Shown here in pieces: positions 54,340-61,763 of a DNA stretch of 64,000 nucleotides. Below the pieces are notes generated by a model. That model saw nothing but the letters and a program-made list of their open reading frames with translations. It made no database searches and had not been told where the DNA came from. Source of the stretch: Bacteroidia bacterium (GTDB lineage: Bacteria; Bacteroidota; Bacteroidia; Flavobacteriales_D; Cryomorphaceae); NCBI GenBank assembly GCA_030427905.1, contig JAUICL010000004.1, forward strand, positions 87,722 through 151,721. Direction: 5' to 3'. The first letter of the stretch is position 1. Every line of letters starts with the position of its first letter. The translations under genes were made by a program, and so were the position numbers.

Positions 54340-55754
54340 TTTCTGGCTTGTTTGTAGTATGATTGGAGCTTTCTGTAGAGAATTCCGTTTTCGCTCATCC
54401 GAGAAGATGGGTTGAAAACGATTTTTCGTTCGAGTTCCAAAATAGATTTCACTAATTCTATTGGCGTTTTCGACTTTTTAGCGATTTCTTCAGCTAGTCC
54501 GGATATATCTTTTTTCCTCTTGATACCGTACCTGCGGCGGTTAAAATTGTTGAATAGATGCATCATTTCTTTGGCCAAGTGTCTACCGCTGTCGGCTTTG
54601 TAGTGCAAGGCGCCTAGTGAATGGGCAAAAGCAATGGATGTATTCTCAACTCTGGGCATAAGCGGTATAATACGCTGCTGGCGCTTCGATCTGAACAAGA
54701 CAAAGAGCAAAGTCGTCAAAATGATGGTGTACCATGCATATTTCAAGGGTGGATTTTCGAATACAAAGCGCAAGGGCGAACTAGGTGGCCCATCGGCGAA
54801 TTCCCCTTCGTAGTGGTAGTTGGCATGGTAACGATCCCAGACTACGCGTTTGTTTGGCAAGTGAGATATGACTTTTTGGGCATATTCAAACCCTTCATTT
54901 TCGATGATAAAATAGTTGGTGAAGAAGAGTTGGTCAGAGTGAAGAAATAGCTTCCCTTCCCCAATGTTAAAACTGATAAAATTCTCCAGAACCCTTTTCC
55001 CGTCTTCGTTGAATTGGATAAATATGGAATCTTCAGTTGTTGGCTTTACAGGTACTGTATATTTATCTATGCCCTCAAAATCATCATTGTCTTCATCGTA
55101 GTAATCTTCATCGTCATCATATTCTTCGTCATAGTATTCTTCATCGTATTCATCAATCTCATCAAAGTAATCAGTCAGCGAGTACCAACTGGGCGCTTCT
55201 GGGACGTATTCACCTAGCACTTCCTTTTTGTACGATTCATTCTCTTGAATAGTGAAGTAGCTCCAAAACCGCTGTGTGGGGCCTTTATCATCTCTATACT
55301 CAAAAGTGTATCTGGTGGTATCATTTCCGATGTATGCATCTACCCGCGTATCCTCTGCAATGGTTTGATACGGCCCCGTATTATTTGCGCTGATTTCTTG
55401 AAGTAGGGGTAGAGTAATCGACGAAGCACAGATAAATGCAGAATTTCCAGCTTCAATAAAGTCTAAGAGCTCTTTGGACTCTTCTGGGGTAGCTATAAAG
55501 TCTCTTCCTAAGAAAACCAAACAAACTGCAGAATCACCAGAATCGAAAGCTGCGATACTCTCATCTAGGTAGGAAGTAGCACTTGGAGATGACCTTTCGA
55601 GCAATTCGACAAAAATATCAAGGTCGTAAGGCTCTGATTCGTCATGGCGGTAGGTTTCCACCCAAAGATCGCCCTGAAGGGCCCGAATGATCAAATACAG
55701 AAGAACTAGCCCTAAAGCTATTATGCCGATATAGTATCCACTGGTTCTAGTCAT
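54336..55754 (-). CDS. DUF4350 domain protein with Asp/Glu/Tyr-rich insert
   Basis: A 472-residue membrane protein. One helix lies at about 7-25 (YYIGIIALGLVLLYLIIRAL) and another near 345-362 (AWYTIILTTLLFVLF). The extracytoplasmic part between them contains the DUF4350 ThuA-like region (VELLERSSPSATSYLDESIAAFDSGDSAVCLVFLG). An unusual stretch of Asp, Glu and Tyr runs at about residues 196-230 (DEIDEYDEEYYDEEYDDDED and on), then the chain resumes. The C-terminal part is cytosolic. Part of the MoxR operon; overlaps the DUF4129-type gene by eight bases. Confidence 0.82.
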   Translation of the reverse strand: MTRTSGYYIGIIALGLVLLYLIIRALQGDLWVETYRHDESEPYDLDIFVELLERSSPSATSYLDESIAAFDSGDSAVCLVFLGRDFIATPEESKELLDFIEAGNSAFICASSITLPLLQEISANNTGPYQTIAEDTRVDAYIGNDTTRYTFEYRDDKGPTQRFWSYFTIQENESYKKEVLGEYVPEAPSWYSLTDYFDEIDEYDEEYYDEEYDDDEDYYDEDNDDFEGIDKYTVPVKPTTEDSIFIQFNEDGKRVLENFISFNIGEGKLFLHSDQLFFTNYFIIENEGFEYAQKVISHLPNKRVVWDRYHANYHYEGEFADGPPSSPLRFVFENPPLKYAWYTIILTTLLFVLFRSKRQQRIIPLMPRVENTSIAFAHSLGALHYKADSGRHLAKEMMHLFNNFNRRRYGIKRKKDISGLAEEIAKKSKTPIELVKSILELERKIVFNPSSRMSENGILYRKLQSYYKQARK

Positions 55755-56403
55755 TGCTCAGTCCAGATTTCATGACGTCAATTTGCCCGGAGACCAGGTT
55801 GTACTGTACCTCTGTAATGTTTCCGCTGCCGTACCAAACTTTGTCGTACAATTCTACAATCTGACTAAACTCAAACTTCTGCCCTTGATCAGCTATTTCA
55901 TACAAGAACTGCTCGTTCGTTTTCCGCTTTTTCCAGAGAACCAACTTTTCGTCAATGAGCACTTGAAGGAGCATCAGGAATTTGATCCGCAAAGCCGACT
56001 TAAAATCTCCCGAATCCACAGCCTCCGCGTGTATCTTATTTAGCGTTACATCAGGTAGGTTCTCTTCGGCGTCTTCAATCGATTCGGCTTCGATCCGCTC
56101 CGGCTTCAATTTGTTCGGGCGCAATGCATTTTTAAGAATAAAGAAGAGCGCAATGAGCGCTAGCAAAATGGCTATGCCGTAAAGGACGGGGCTCGGTATA
56201 TCAAAAGAAGGAGATGCTACGGGATCAGAATCCGGCTTCGGCTTCTCTTTTGGTGGTTCATTCTTTTGTGCGGAGTCATAAGATCTTTCGGATCTCAACT
56301 CCTCCCAGGCTTCTCGGTCTAGCGTCATCCCACCTTCTTCAGGATTTTGAGCGCTCATGATCCCTACCAACCCAACAAATATCAGACTTAATAAATGCTT
56401 CAT
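55747..56403 (-). CDS. DUF4129-like membrane protein
   Basis: A 218-residue protein: signal (MKHLLSLIFVGLVGIMSA), a short charged proline-rich periplasmic part, a membrane helix near 71-90 (LYGIAILLALIALFFILKNAL), then a cytosolic domain. That domain has LNKIHAEAVDSGDFKSALRIKFLMLLQVLIDEKLVLWKKRKTNEQFLYEI, the DUF4129 pattern. It is shorter than many DUF4129 proteins, which carry transglutaminase domains. Fourth gene of the operon, ATG overlapping the end of spoIIM by four bases. Confidence 0.8.
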   Translation of the reverse strand: MKHLLSLIFVGLVGIMSAQNPEEGGMTLDREAWEELRSERSYDSAQKNEPPKEKPKPDSDPVASPSFDIPSPVLYGIAILLALIALFFILKNALRPNKLKPERIEAESIEDAEENLPDVTLNKIHAEAVDSGDFKSALRIKFLMLLQVLIDEKLVLWKKRKTNEQFLYEIADQGQKFEFSQIVELYDKVWYGSGNITEVQYNLVSGQIDVMKSGLSND

Positions 56404-58247
56404 GTCGTCTTCAATCTTCTATTGCTGAGTAGATTGGCTTTTTCTAGTTTTTCTTGGTCCGAAGGGAAGCTCTTCTCAATTTTCTGGCGCAAACTATTTG
56501 CTGTCATAGCCTCCTTTGCGCCGTGGTACTTTAGACCGAATGCGGTAAACATCGAAAGGAATAAAAAGAAGTTTAAAGCTAGAGACGGCGTAAAATAACA
56601 GAAGAAAGTGAAGAAATTGTAGTACTCTGCGGTATCGATAAAACTACCAACAGTACTCATGAAAATGCCGATAGAGATAAAGTTAACGAGTGAGTTAGCT
56701 GCGATAGAGACCACGCATAGCACCAAAGTCAAAAGGATAAGCCGCCCGTAAGAGACGGAGAACCAAGAGCCGAAATTCTTCCAAGGCTCAGTACCCGGAA
56801 TCGTAGCTAGTGTGAAGGTGAACCCAATGGCTGGCATCAGCACAATGGCCATCAAATTGAGTATGCCCACACTCATCAAATAAGCAAACAATCCACCGAT
56901 CAATAGGGCGTAGATGAGCACTTTTCCTCGCCTGTTTTTCCACTCTCCCAATTTGATATTGGCCTTTTTCGCTTTCAGGTAGTTTATGCGTTGTCCTAAG
57001 AAAAAAGCCAGGGCTATGGTTGCCACATTGCAGGCAATCATGAATTTATCGCTCTGATTGAAAAAGCTGAAAAACTGTGCGTACTGAAACACGGAAGTCA
57101 GATTTTTGAAATCGATGTAAGCTATGAGGGTGGAAGTACCAATGATAAAAAGGCCACCAACCAGAAAAGTGCTTTTCCAATTGCTGCCAATGGTACGGAA
57201 TGCCTCCCAGATGATCGCTGGGTTCTTTTCGATCTTTTCAAACGAAAACTTCGAATAGGCTATAGGTGTCAAGTAGGACTGGAATCTATCTTTCCAGTCT
57301 ACTTGTTTGGCTACTTTTCTGGGGTATATCACGAAGTAGACAATCACAAAGCCAAGTGTGATCAGAATGGATGTGAGTCGCACGCTCCAGTGAATATCCG
57401 TGTACCGCGTCAAAAAGGCTTCAATGGCACCAGAATAAACCAGCAATGGCATAATGCCCAGCATGATGACGAGACTCTTGCGTCCAGCTATTCGAAAGGC
57501 ATCGAGCCTAGAGTAGGTGCGGGGGAATAAAATTCCCTTGGCGAGTACCAGCCCGGCAGCACCGGCCAATACAACGCACGAAATTTCAATGACGCCGTGC
57601 TGCCATATCGTAAGAAAGGATTCGGCAAAAAGGCCCCGCTCAATAAAAAAGTACTGGAACACACCCAGCATCACCCCGTTGAAAATAATGACGACTAGCG
57701 TACCCACTCCCGCAAACAGTGATAAGATAAAGGTACGCGCGGCTACTAGAATGTTGTTGAGGGTGATTCCCAAAAACATATCTGAGCGGTTCGGGTCTTT
57801 GTATATAGCCATCGGGTCGCCTTTCTCGATATTTTCAATGGTTATATTCACGTAATCTTCACCAAGAATATATCCCGCAAATGAAGGATCATGCATACTC
57901 GAAAAAACGCCGACAGCGATAGAAAAGGCCAGTAGTAGAAATGAAATGAGAAACTGATTTCGCGCTTCATACATGATAAGCGGTAAATCAGTTTTCCAAA
58001 ACTTGATGAAATTCCGAAAGAAGTTCTTCTGACTTTTTTGAACTTCAATAGAAAGCTTTTCAGCTAACCCGTTCAGGTAGGAGCGTACGAGCCTATTTGG
58101 GTAATGTGTGCGTGCAAAAGAAAGATCTTCTACAGTTTCGATGTAAAAGTGAGCGATCCGCTCAGGATTTCCCTTGCTCTCTTTGAGTTCTCTTTCAAAC
58201 TCTTGCCACTTTTTTCTATTTCGTTCTACGAATTCGGATTCCTTCAT
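56400..58247 (-). CDS. SpoIIM-like protein with extra C-terminal membrane domain
   Basis: A 615-residue multi-helix inner-membrane protein. Residues 1-320 match the stage II sporulation protein M family, with helices from about 100 (LISFLLLAFSIAVGVFSS) and GVTLVV-type core segments near 180-260. Residues 320-600 form a second membrane region with about six helices (for example STFLVGGLFIIGTSTLIAY and LILLTLVLCVVSIAANSLVNF). SpoIIM-type proteins of non-sporulating bacteria are usually about 200-330 residues, so this looks like a fusion with another membrane protein. First gene of the MoxR operon on this strand, divergent from an RDD gene. Confidence 0.85.
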   Translation of the reverse strand: MKESEFVERNRKKWQEFERELKESKGNPERIAHFYIETVEDLSFARTHYPNRLVRSYLNGLAEKLSIEVQKSQKNFFRNFIKFWKTDLPLIMYEARNQFLISFLLLAFSIAVGVFSSMHDPSFAGYILGEDYVNITIENIEKGDPMAIYKDPNRSDMFLGITLNNILVAARTFILSLFAGVGTLVVIIFNGVMLGVFQYFFIERGLFAESFLTIWQHGVIEISCVVLAGAAGLVLAKGILFPRTYSRLDAFRIAGRKSLVIMLGIMPLLVYSGAIEAFLTRYTDIHWSVRLTSILITLGFVIVYFVIYPRKVAKQVDWKDRFQSYLTPIAYSKFSFEKIEKNPAIIWEAFRTIGSNWKSTFLVGGLFIIGTSTLIAYIDFKNLTSVFQYAQFFSFFNQSDKFMIACNVATIALAFFLGQRINYLKAKKANIKLGEWKNRRGKVLIYALLIGGLFAYLMSVGILNLMAIVLMPAIGFTFTLATIPGTEPWKNFGSWFSVSYGRLILLTLVLCVVSIAANSLVNFISIGIFMSTVGSFIDTAEYYNFFTFFCYFTPSLALNFFLFLSMFTAFGLKYHGAKEAMTANSLRQKIEKSFPSDQEKLEKANLLSNRRLKTT

Positions 58248-58292
58248 GTCAATAGGCGTTGTAAAAAAAGGCTTTTATTCTAATATTGCAAC

Positions 58293-59000
58293 ATGAATTT
58301 TCTAGAGTTTGAGAACACCCAAGGGATCACTTTAAAGTATGCAACCGCATCGGTATTCGAAAGAGTGATAGCATATGTCATTGATCTAATTATCATCATT
58401 TTTTCTTTGGGCCTATTGTATGCCCTTTTTGGGATAGATAATCCAACTTTGTTCTTTACCCTAGCCATCTTCCCTGCTTTCTTTTACACATTGTCTATGG
58501 AGATACTCAACGATGGACGTTCGGTTGGTAAGCTCATCTTAGGCTTAAAAGTGGTTCGGGTAGATGGGCGATATCCAACTGGTTATGATTATTTTATGAG
58601 GTGGATATTTCGTTTTGTTGATATTTATATGACCTCTGGTACACTGGCCGCTCTAATGGTTTCTTCAACTCCACGAAGTCAGCGCGTGGGAGACATGCTT
58701 GGCGATACCACAGTGATTCGAACCAGAAATCTACGTGTTTCGCTCAGTAGAGTATTGAGCCTTTCAGATTTAAGTAAATCTACCCCCAAGTACCCACAAG
58801 TGCTGGAGTTAACCGAGCCGCAAGTTGTTCTGATAAAAGAAACGCTTGACGCAAAGACAAAGTACAAAGCCGAAGCTTACGAGAAATTATTATTGGATCT
58901 GTCTTTGCGAATCAAGCGGAACTTAAACATTACCGATTCGGAGGCTCCTAGTGTTTTTCTGAAAGGGATAATTAAAGACTACGTTGCGCTGACGCGGTAA
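58293..59000 (+). CDS. RDD family membrane protein
   Basis: A 235-residue protein with the RDD domain in the first 150 residues. It has ASVFERVIAYVIDLIIIIFSLGLLY (Arg-Asp), GRSVGKLILGLKVVRVDGRYPTGYDYFMRWIFRFVDIY (the GxxLG motif), and RSQRVGDMLGDTTVI. The C-terminal ~80 residues are helical and soluble. RDD genes commonly accompany the MoxR/SpoIIM cluster. It is divergent from spoIIM with a 45-base gap that must hold both promoters, and converges on a second RDD gene. Confidence 0.88.
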   Translation: MNFLEFENTQGITLKYATASVFERVIAYVIDLIIIIFSLGLLYALFGIDNPTLFFTLAIFPAFFYTLSMEILNDGRSVGKLILGLKVVRVDGRYPTGYDYFMRWIFRFVDIYMTSGTLAALMVSSTPRSQRVGDMLGDTTVIRTRNLRVSLSRVLSLSDLSKSTPKYPQVLELTEPQVVLIKETLDAKTKYKAEAYEKLLLDLSLRIKRNLNITDSEAPSVFLKGIIKDYVALTR

Positions 59001-59001
59001 A

Positions 59002-59448
59002 TCAGTTGGCTTTAATGGTGTATGTATCAGACCATTTGTCGTGCCACATCAATTTTGTCGAACTAAATGCCGAAAATGCTTCAAAGGGTACAATTCTGCA
59101 AAGAGACCTTTTGAGAACCTGAGACGCCTTCGGAGTTTCTCCCAATTCATTTACAACTTTCGTTTTAGTGATCAGTTTCCCCAACGTTCTTCCTCCCGAC
59201 ATTTCGGTCAGAGTGTAATAGATTACCATTGATATCACACCCAAAAGCCTGTATATAAGGTCGTTGTCAGGGATTGAAAAGCTTAGTAATTCTAAAATTA
59301 CAGCTAGCAGGACAATGACAATTAATACCATAACCAAGTCGATCAGGTAGTTGGCGAATCGCTGCCCAGTAGTAGCTAAATTTGTAGTTGTTGGTTTGAA
59401 ATAGTCCCCATCTATCCCAGCATCTAATACAGTGTTTTCTGTGTTCAT
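59002..59448 (-). CDS. RDD family membrane protein
   Basis: A 148-residue RDD protein: TGQRFANYLIDLVMVLIVIVLL has the Arg and Asp of the name. A second helix (YRLLGVISMVIYYTL), GRTLGKLITKTKVVNELGETP and SDTYTIKA close the domain. I place the start at ATG 59448 (MNTENTVLDAG), since an upstream in-frame ATG would add an unlike N-terminal helix. It ends one base from the other RDD gene, on the opposite strand. The function is unknown. Confidence 0.85.
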   Translation of the reverse strand: MNTENTVLDAGIDGDYFKPTTTNLATTGQRFANYLIDLVMVLIVIVLLAVILELLSFSIPDNDLIYRLLGVISMVIYYTLTEMSGGRTLGKLITKTKVVNELGETPKASQVLKRSLCRIVPFEAFSAFSSTKLMWHDKWSDTYTIKAN

Positions 59449-59620
59449 GTTTTTTAGTTTTTCTCGGTGGTGAATATAGGCGATGAAAAATAATACGGCA
59501 AATACCCCGTGAAAAGTTCGGCGAAGCTCCATAAATACTCTTCAAGTGGGTACCTGGTGGTGGCGTACCTTTTATTGGCCTTCCCGCCAATGTTTCTTTA
59601 CCAATTTAGTCACGGAGTAT

Positions 59621-59663
59621 CAGTTAGGAGAGCTTTACGCTGTTTTGAAGAGAAAGCTTAGAT
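59621..59663 (+). repeat. Direct repeat, left copy, bounding the hipBA pair
   Basis: A 43-base stretch aligning without gaps to 63573-63615 at 33 of 43 positions. The last 16 bases (AAGAGAAAGCTTAGAT, 59648-59663) are identical. It lies about 110 bases upstream of the first hipB. Confidence 0.6.
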
Positions 59664-59715
59664 AATGAGCTGAGCATGCAAACAGGATTGAGCGAAGAGT
59701 GTTAGTCTCATTTGT

Positions 59716-59773
59716 ATAATGTGTTATTAAAGAGTCATAAATGCTTATATTTGTATTAATAATAAAACATTAT
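59716..59773 (+). promoter_or_regulatory. hipB promoter with spaced inverted-repeat operator
   Basis: ATAATGTGTTATTA (59716-59729) and TAATAAAACATTAT (59760-59773) are inverted copies at 13 of 14 positions. They flank TATATTTG (59746-59753), a perfect match to the Bacteroidota -7 consensus. The right arm overlaps the hipB ATG. HipB dimers binding both arms would cover the promoter, as in other HipB autoregulated operons. Confidence 0.6.
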
Positions 59774-60095
59774 GGCAAATAGAACCCCGACATTATTACC
59801 GAGGATTCAGCGCATCTTGGAAGAACTTGGTGAGCAAATCCGATTGGCACGTCTTAGAAGAAAACTAAGCGCGGCGCAGATAGCCGAGCGTGCTGGCATG
59901 GGAAGGACAACTTTAGTCAAAATCGAGCAAGGTCACCCAGGTGTTGGGATTGGTCAATACTTAAATGTATTAAAAGTGCTGGGCTTGGAGAATGATTTCT
60001 TACTTGTTGCCAAGGATGATGAGTTGGGTAGAAAACTTCAAGACGCAAACTTGAACACTGGTAGGCGCGCGCCTAAAAGAAATAAGCCATTATGA
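59772..60095 (+). CDS. HipB-like antitoxin, XRE-type HTH
   Basis: A 107-residue DNA-binding protein. The XRE helix-turn-helix is at about 18-72 (LGEQIRLARLRRKLSAAQIAERAGMGRTTLVKIEQGHPGVGIGQYLNVLKVLGL). It would repress its own operon and bind the HipA kinase. The C-terminal tail is basic and probably flexible. The stop overlaps the hipA start by four bases (ATGA), so the pair is coupled. The spaced inverted repeat in front of it is the probable operator. Confidence 0.9.
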   Translation: MANRTPTLLPRIQRILEELGEQIRLARLRRKLSAAQIAERAGMGRTTLVKIEQGHPGVGIGQYLNVLKVLGLENDFLLVAKDDELGRKLQDANLNTGRRAPKRNKPL

Positions 60096-61360
60096 GTAGA
60101 AAGGGCGCTCAAAGAGATCTATTCGTTTATGCCGATTGGCAGGATGTGAACGGTCCAAAGCTAATGGGAGTTCTTCATTCTGGGCTGTTGCGCGGTAAGG
60201 AGGTCTTTTCGTTTGAATATAGGCAGGAATGGCTGGAGAAGGACTTTTCGCAGATTTTAGATCCTGATTTGGCCTTCTATTCAGGGCTACACTTTCTGAA
60301 TGACGATAAAGCAAACTTTGGTGCTTTTCTGGACTCTTCACCTGATCGCTGGGGGAGAGTTTTGATGCGCAGGCGAGAAGCAGCCATAGCTAGAAAAGAA
60401 GGGAGAGCCGAGCGCAATCTCTTTGAAACGGATTATTTGCTGGGTGTATATGATGATCACCGCATGGGCGGGCTCCGTTTTAAATTGGCTGAGGATGGAC
60501 CATTTTTAGACAACAACAAAGAAATGGCTTCTCCACCTTGGGCATCTATTCGGGAATTGGAACATGTTAGCTTAAGATTGGAAAATGAAAATGCCGTGGA
60601 TGATCCCGACTACCTTAAATGGTTGGGAATGTTGGTAGCTCCGGGAAGTTCATTGGGTGGAGCGAGACCAAAAGCAAGTATTGTAGATGAACAAGGACAT
60701 TTATGGATTGCAAAGTTTCCAAGTGGCAATGACCAATTTGATGTGGGAGCTTGGGAAATGGTGATATGTGAGTTGGCTAAAGCTGCCGGGATAAATATGG
60801 CCGAATGCAAGGCACAACAGTTTTCAAGCAAGCACCACACCTTTTTAACCAAACGCTTTGATCGCACAAACGACGGACATAGAATTCATTTCGCATCGGC
60901 TATGACCATGCTTGGTTTTGTTGATGGTCAAGAAGGAGCCAGCTATCTGGATATGGTTGATTTCTTGACTACAAATGGTGGAAATGTGGATGCGGATTTG
61001 GAAGAGCTTTGGAGAAGAATTGTTTTTAGCATCAGTGTATCGAATACCGATGATCATTTGCGTAATCATGGTTTTATTCTTGGTCAAGAAGGTTGGGTAC
61101 TGTCTCCGGCCTACGACATCAATCCAGTAGAAACAGGAGCAGGACTTAGTTTGAACATATCGGGTAGCGATAATGCTTTGGATTTTGATTTAGCTATTGA
61201 AGTGGCAAAATTCTTTAGATTGAATGATGCTCGTGCTCAGCAAATTATTGAAGAAGTTTCCAATGCAGTTAAAAACTGGAGGGTGATCGCGAAAAAATAC
61301 GGTATTTCAAATACCGAGTGTGAGCTTAAGTCTAGGGCATTTAGGTTTTCTGAGAGCTAA
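60092..61360 (+). CDS. hipA: HipA-family toxin kinase
   Basis: A 422-residue serine/threonine kinase of the HipA family, which usually phosphorylates a translation component such as glutamyl-tRNA synthetase to induce growth arrest. It has the phosphate-binding loop SSLGGARPKAS near 185, containing the Ser equivalent to the autophosphorylation site. The catalytic loop is SNTDDHLRNHGFIL (Asp320, Asn325), and the metal-binding Asp342 lies in SPAYDINP. It appears intact. The target is inferred from the family. Convergent with a second hipA. Confidence 0.92.
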   Translation: MSRKGAQRDLFVYADWQDVNGPKLMGVLHSGLLRGKEVFSFEYRQEWLEKDFSQILDPDLAFYSGLHFLNDDKANFGAFLDSSPDRWGRVLMRRREAAIARKEGRAERNLFETDYLLGVYDDHRMGGLRFKLAEDGPFLDNNKEMASPPWASIRELEHVSLRLENENAVDDPDYLKWLGMLVAPGSSLGGARPKASIVDEQGHLWIAKFPSGNDQFDVGAWEMVICELAKAAGINMAECKAQQFSSKHHTFLTKRFDRTNDGHRIHFASAMTMLGFVDGQEGASYLDMVDFLTTNGGNVDADLEELWRRIVFSISVSNTDDHLRNHGFILGQEGWVLSPAYDINPVETGAGLSLNISGSDNALDFDLAIEVAKFFRLNDARAQQIIEEVSNAVKNWRVIAKKYGISNTECELKSRAFRFSES

Positions 61361-61406
61361 GTTCTAATGCTAGTTCCACCGCTGTAGCCAGTCTACTGCC
61401 CTCGCT

Positions 61407-61463
61407 GCGCTGCATTTACTTCCTTCGGTCGTGATATCGCTTCACTAAGTTGCAATGCTGCGC
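61407..61463. repeat. Intergenic hairpin repeat, copy 2 (3' of first hipA)
   Basis: Core at 61414-61451, with CGGTCGTGATATCG and CTAAGTT. It lies between arms GCGCTGCATT (61407-61416) and AATGCTGCGC (61454-61463), which pair at 9 of 10. The core matches copy 1 at 33 of 38 positions although the arms are unlike those of copy 1. A partial motif (CTAAGTTCTAATGCT) also occurs just after the hipA stop. Confidence 0.55.
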
Positions 61464-61540
61464 CCAATTAAACCACCTAATTAAGTCCTTGATTCAAAAG
61501 TAGCTATCGAATTCAACTCTTAGTTTTCGTTGTATTCAAA

Positions 61541-61623
61541 ATCGCGTAAAGCGCAGGATTGCAAATCACAGCGCAGCACTTTTGTTCAAACTGATTTAAT
61601 TCGTTTTCGCATCCTGCGCGATT
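61541..61623. repeat. Inverted repeat between the two hipA genes
   Basis: GCGCAGGAT (61551-61559) and ATCCTGCGC (61611-61619) are perfect inverted copies, and outer ATCGCG/CGCGAT parts overlap them. With a 51-base spacer it would be a loose hairpin. It lies between two copies of the hipA-associated repeat, in the ~400-base region between the convergent hipA genes, where no gene is seen. Confidence 0.45.
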
Positions 61624-61667
61624 ATCTGAAGCCGTATCGCGTAGTTTCTTGTGAACGATTATGCAAA

Positions 61668-61693
61668 CGGTCGTGATATCGCCATGCTAAGTT
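61668..61693. repeat. Intergenic repeat, copy 3 (3' of second hipA)
   Basis: CGGTCGTGATATCG, then a variable five bases, then CTAAGTT, in the same + orientation as copies 1 and 2. After it comes GTAATGCTGGTGC, similar to GCAATGCTGCGCC after copy 2. The TTTACTTCC part is missing and I found no clear pairing arms. It lies 71 bases beyond the 3' end of the second hipA. Confidence 0.5.
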
Positions 61694-61763
61694 GTAATGC
61701 TGGTGCAGGATAGCCACACCACTCTCCTCAGCCCAAAACACTATCAATTTTCAGTTATCATCC

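Noticed and set aside
61407..61709. Classical integron attC sites
   Set aside because: The copies lack the RYYYAAC and GTTRRRY ends, and conservation lies in the middle rather than at the ends as in attC. No integrase gene is in the window.
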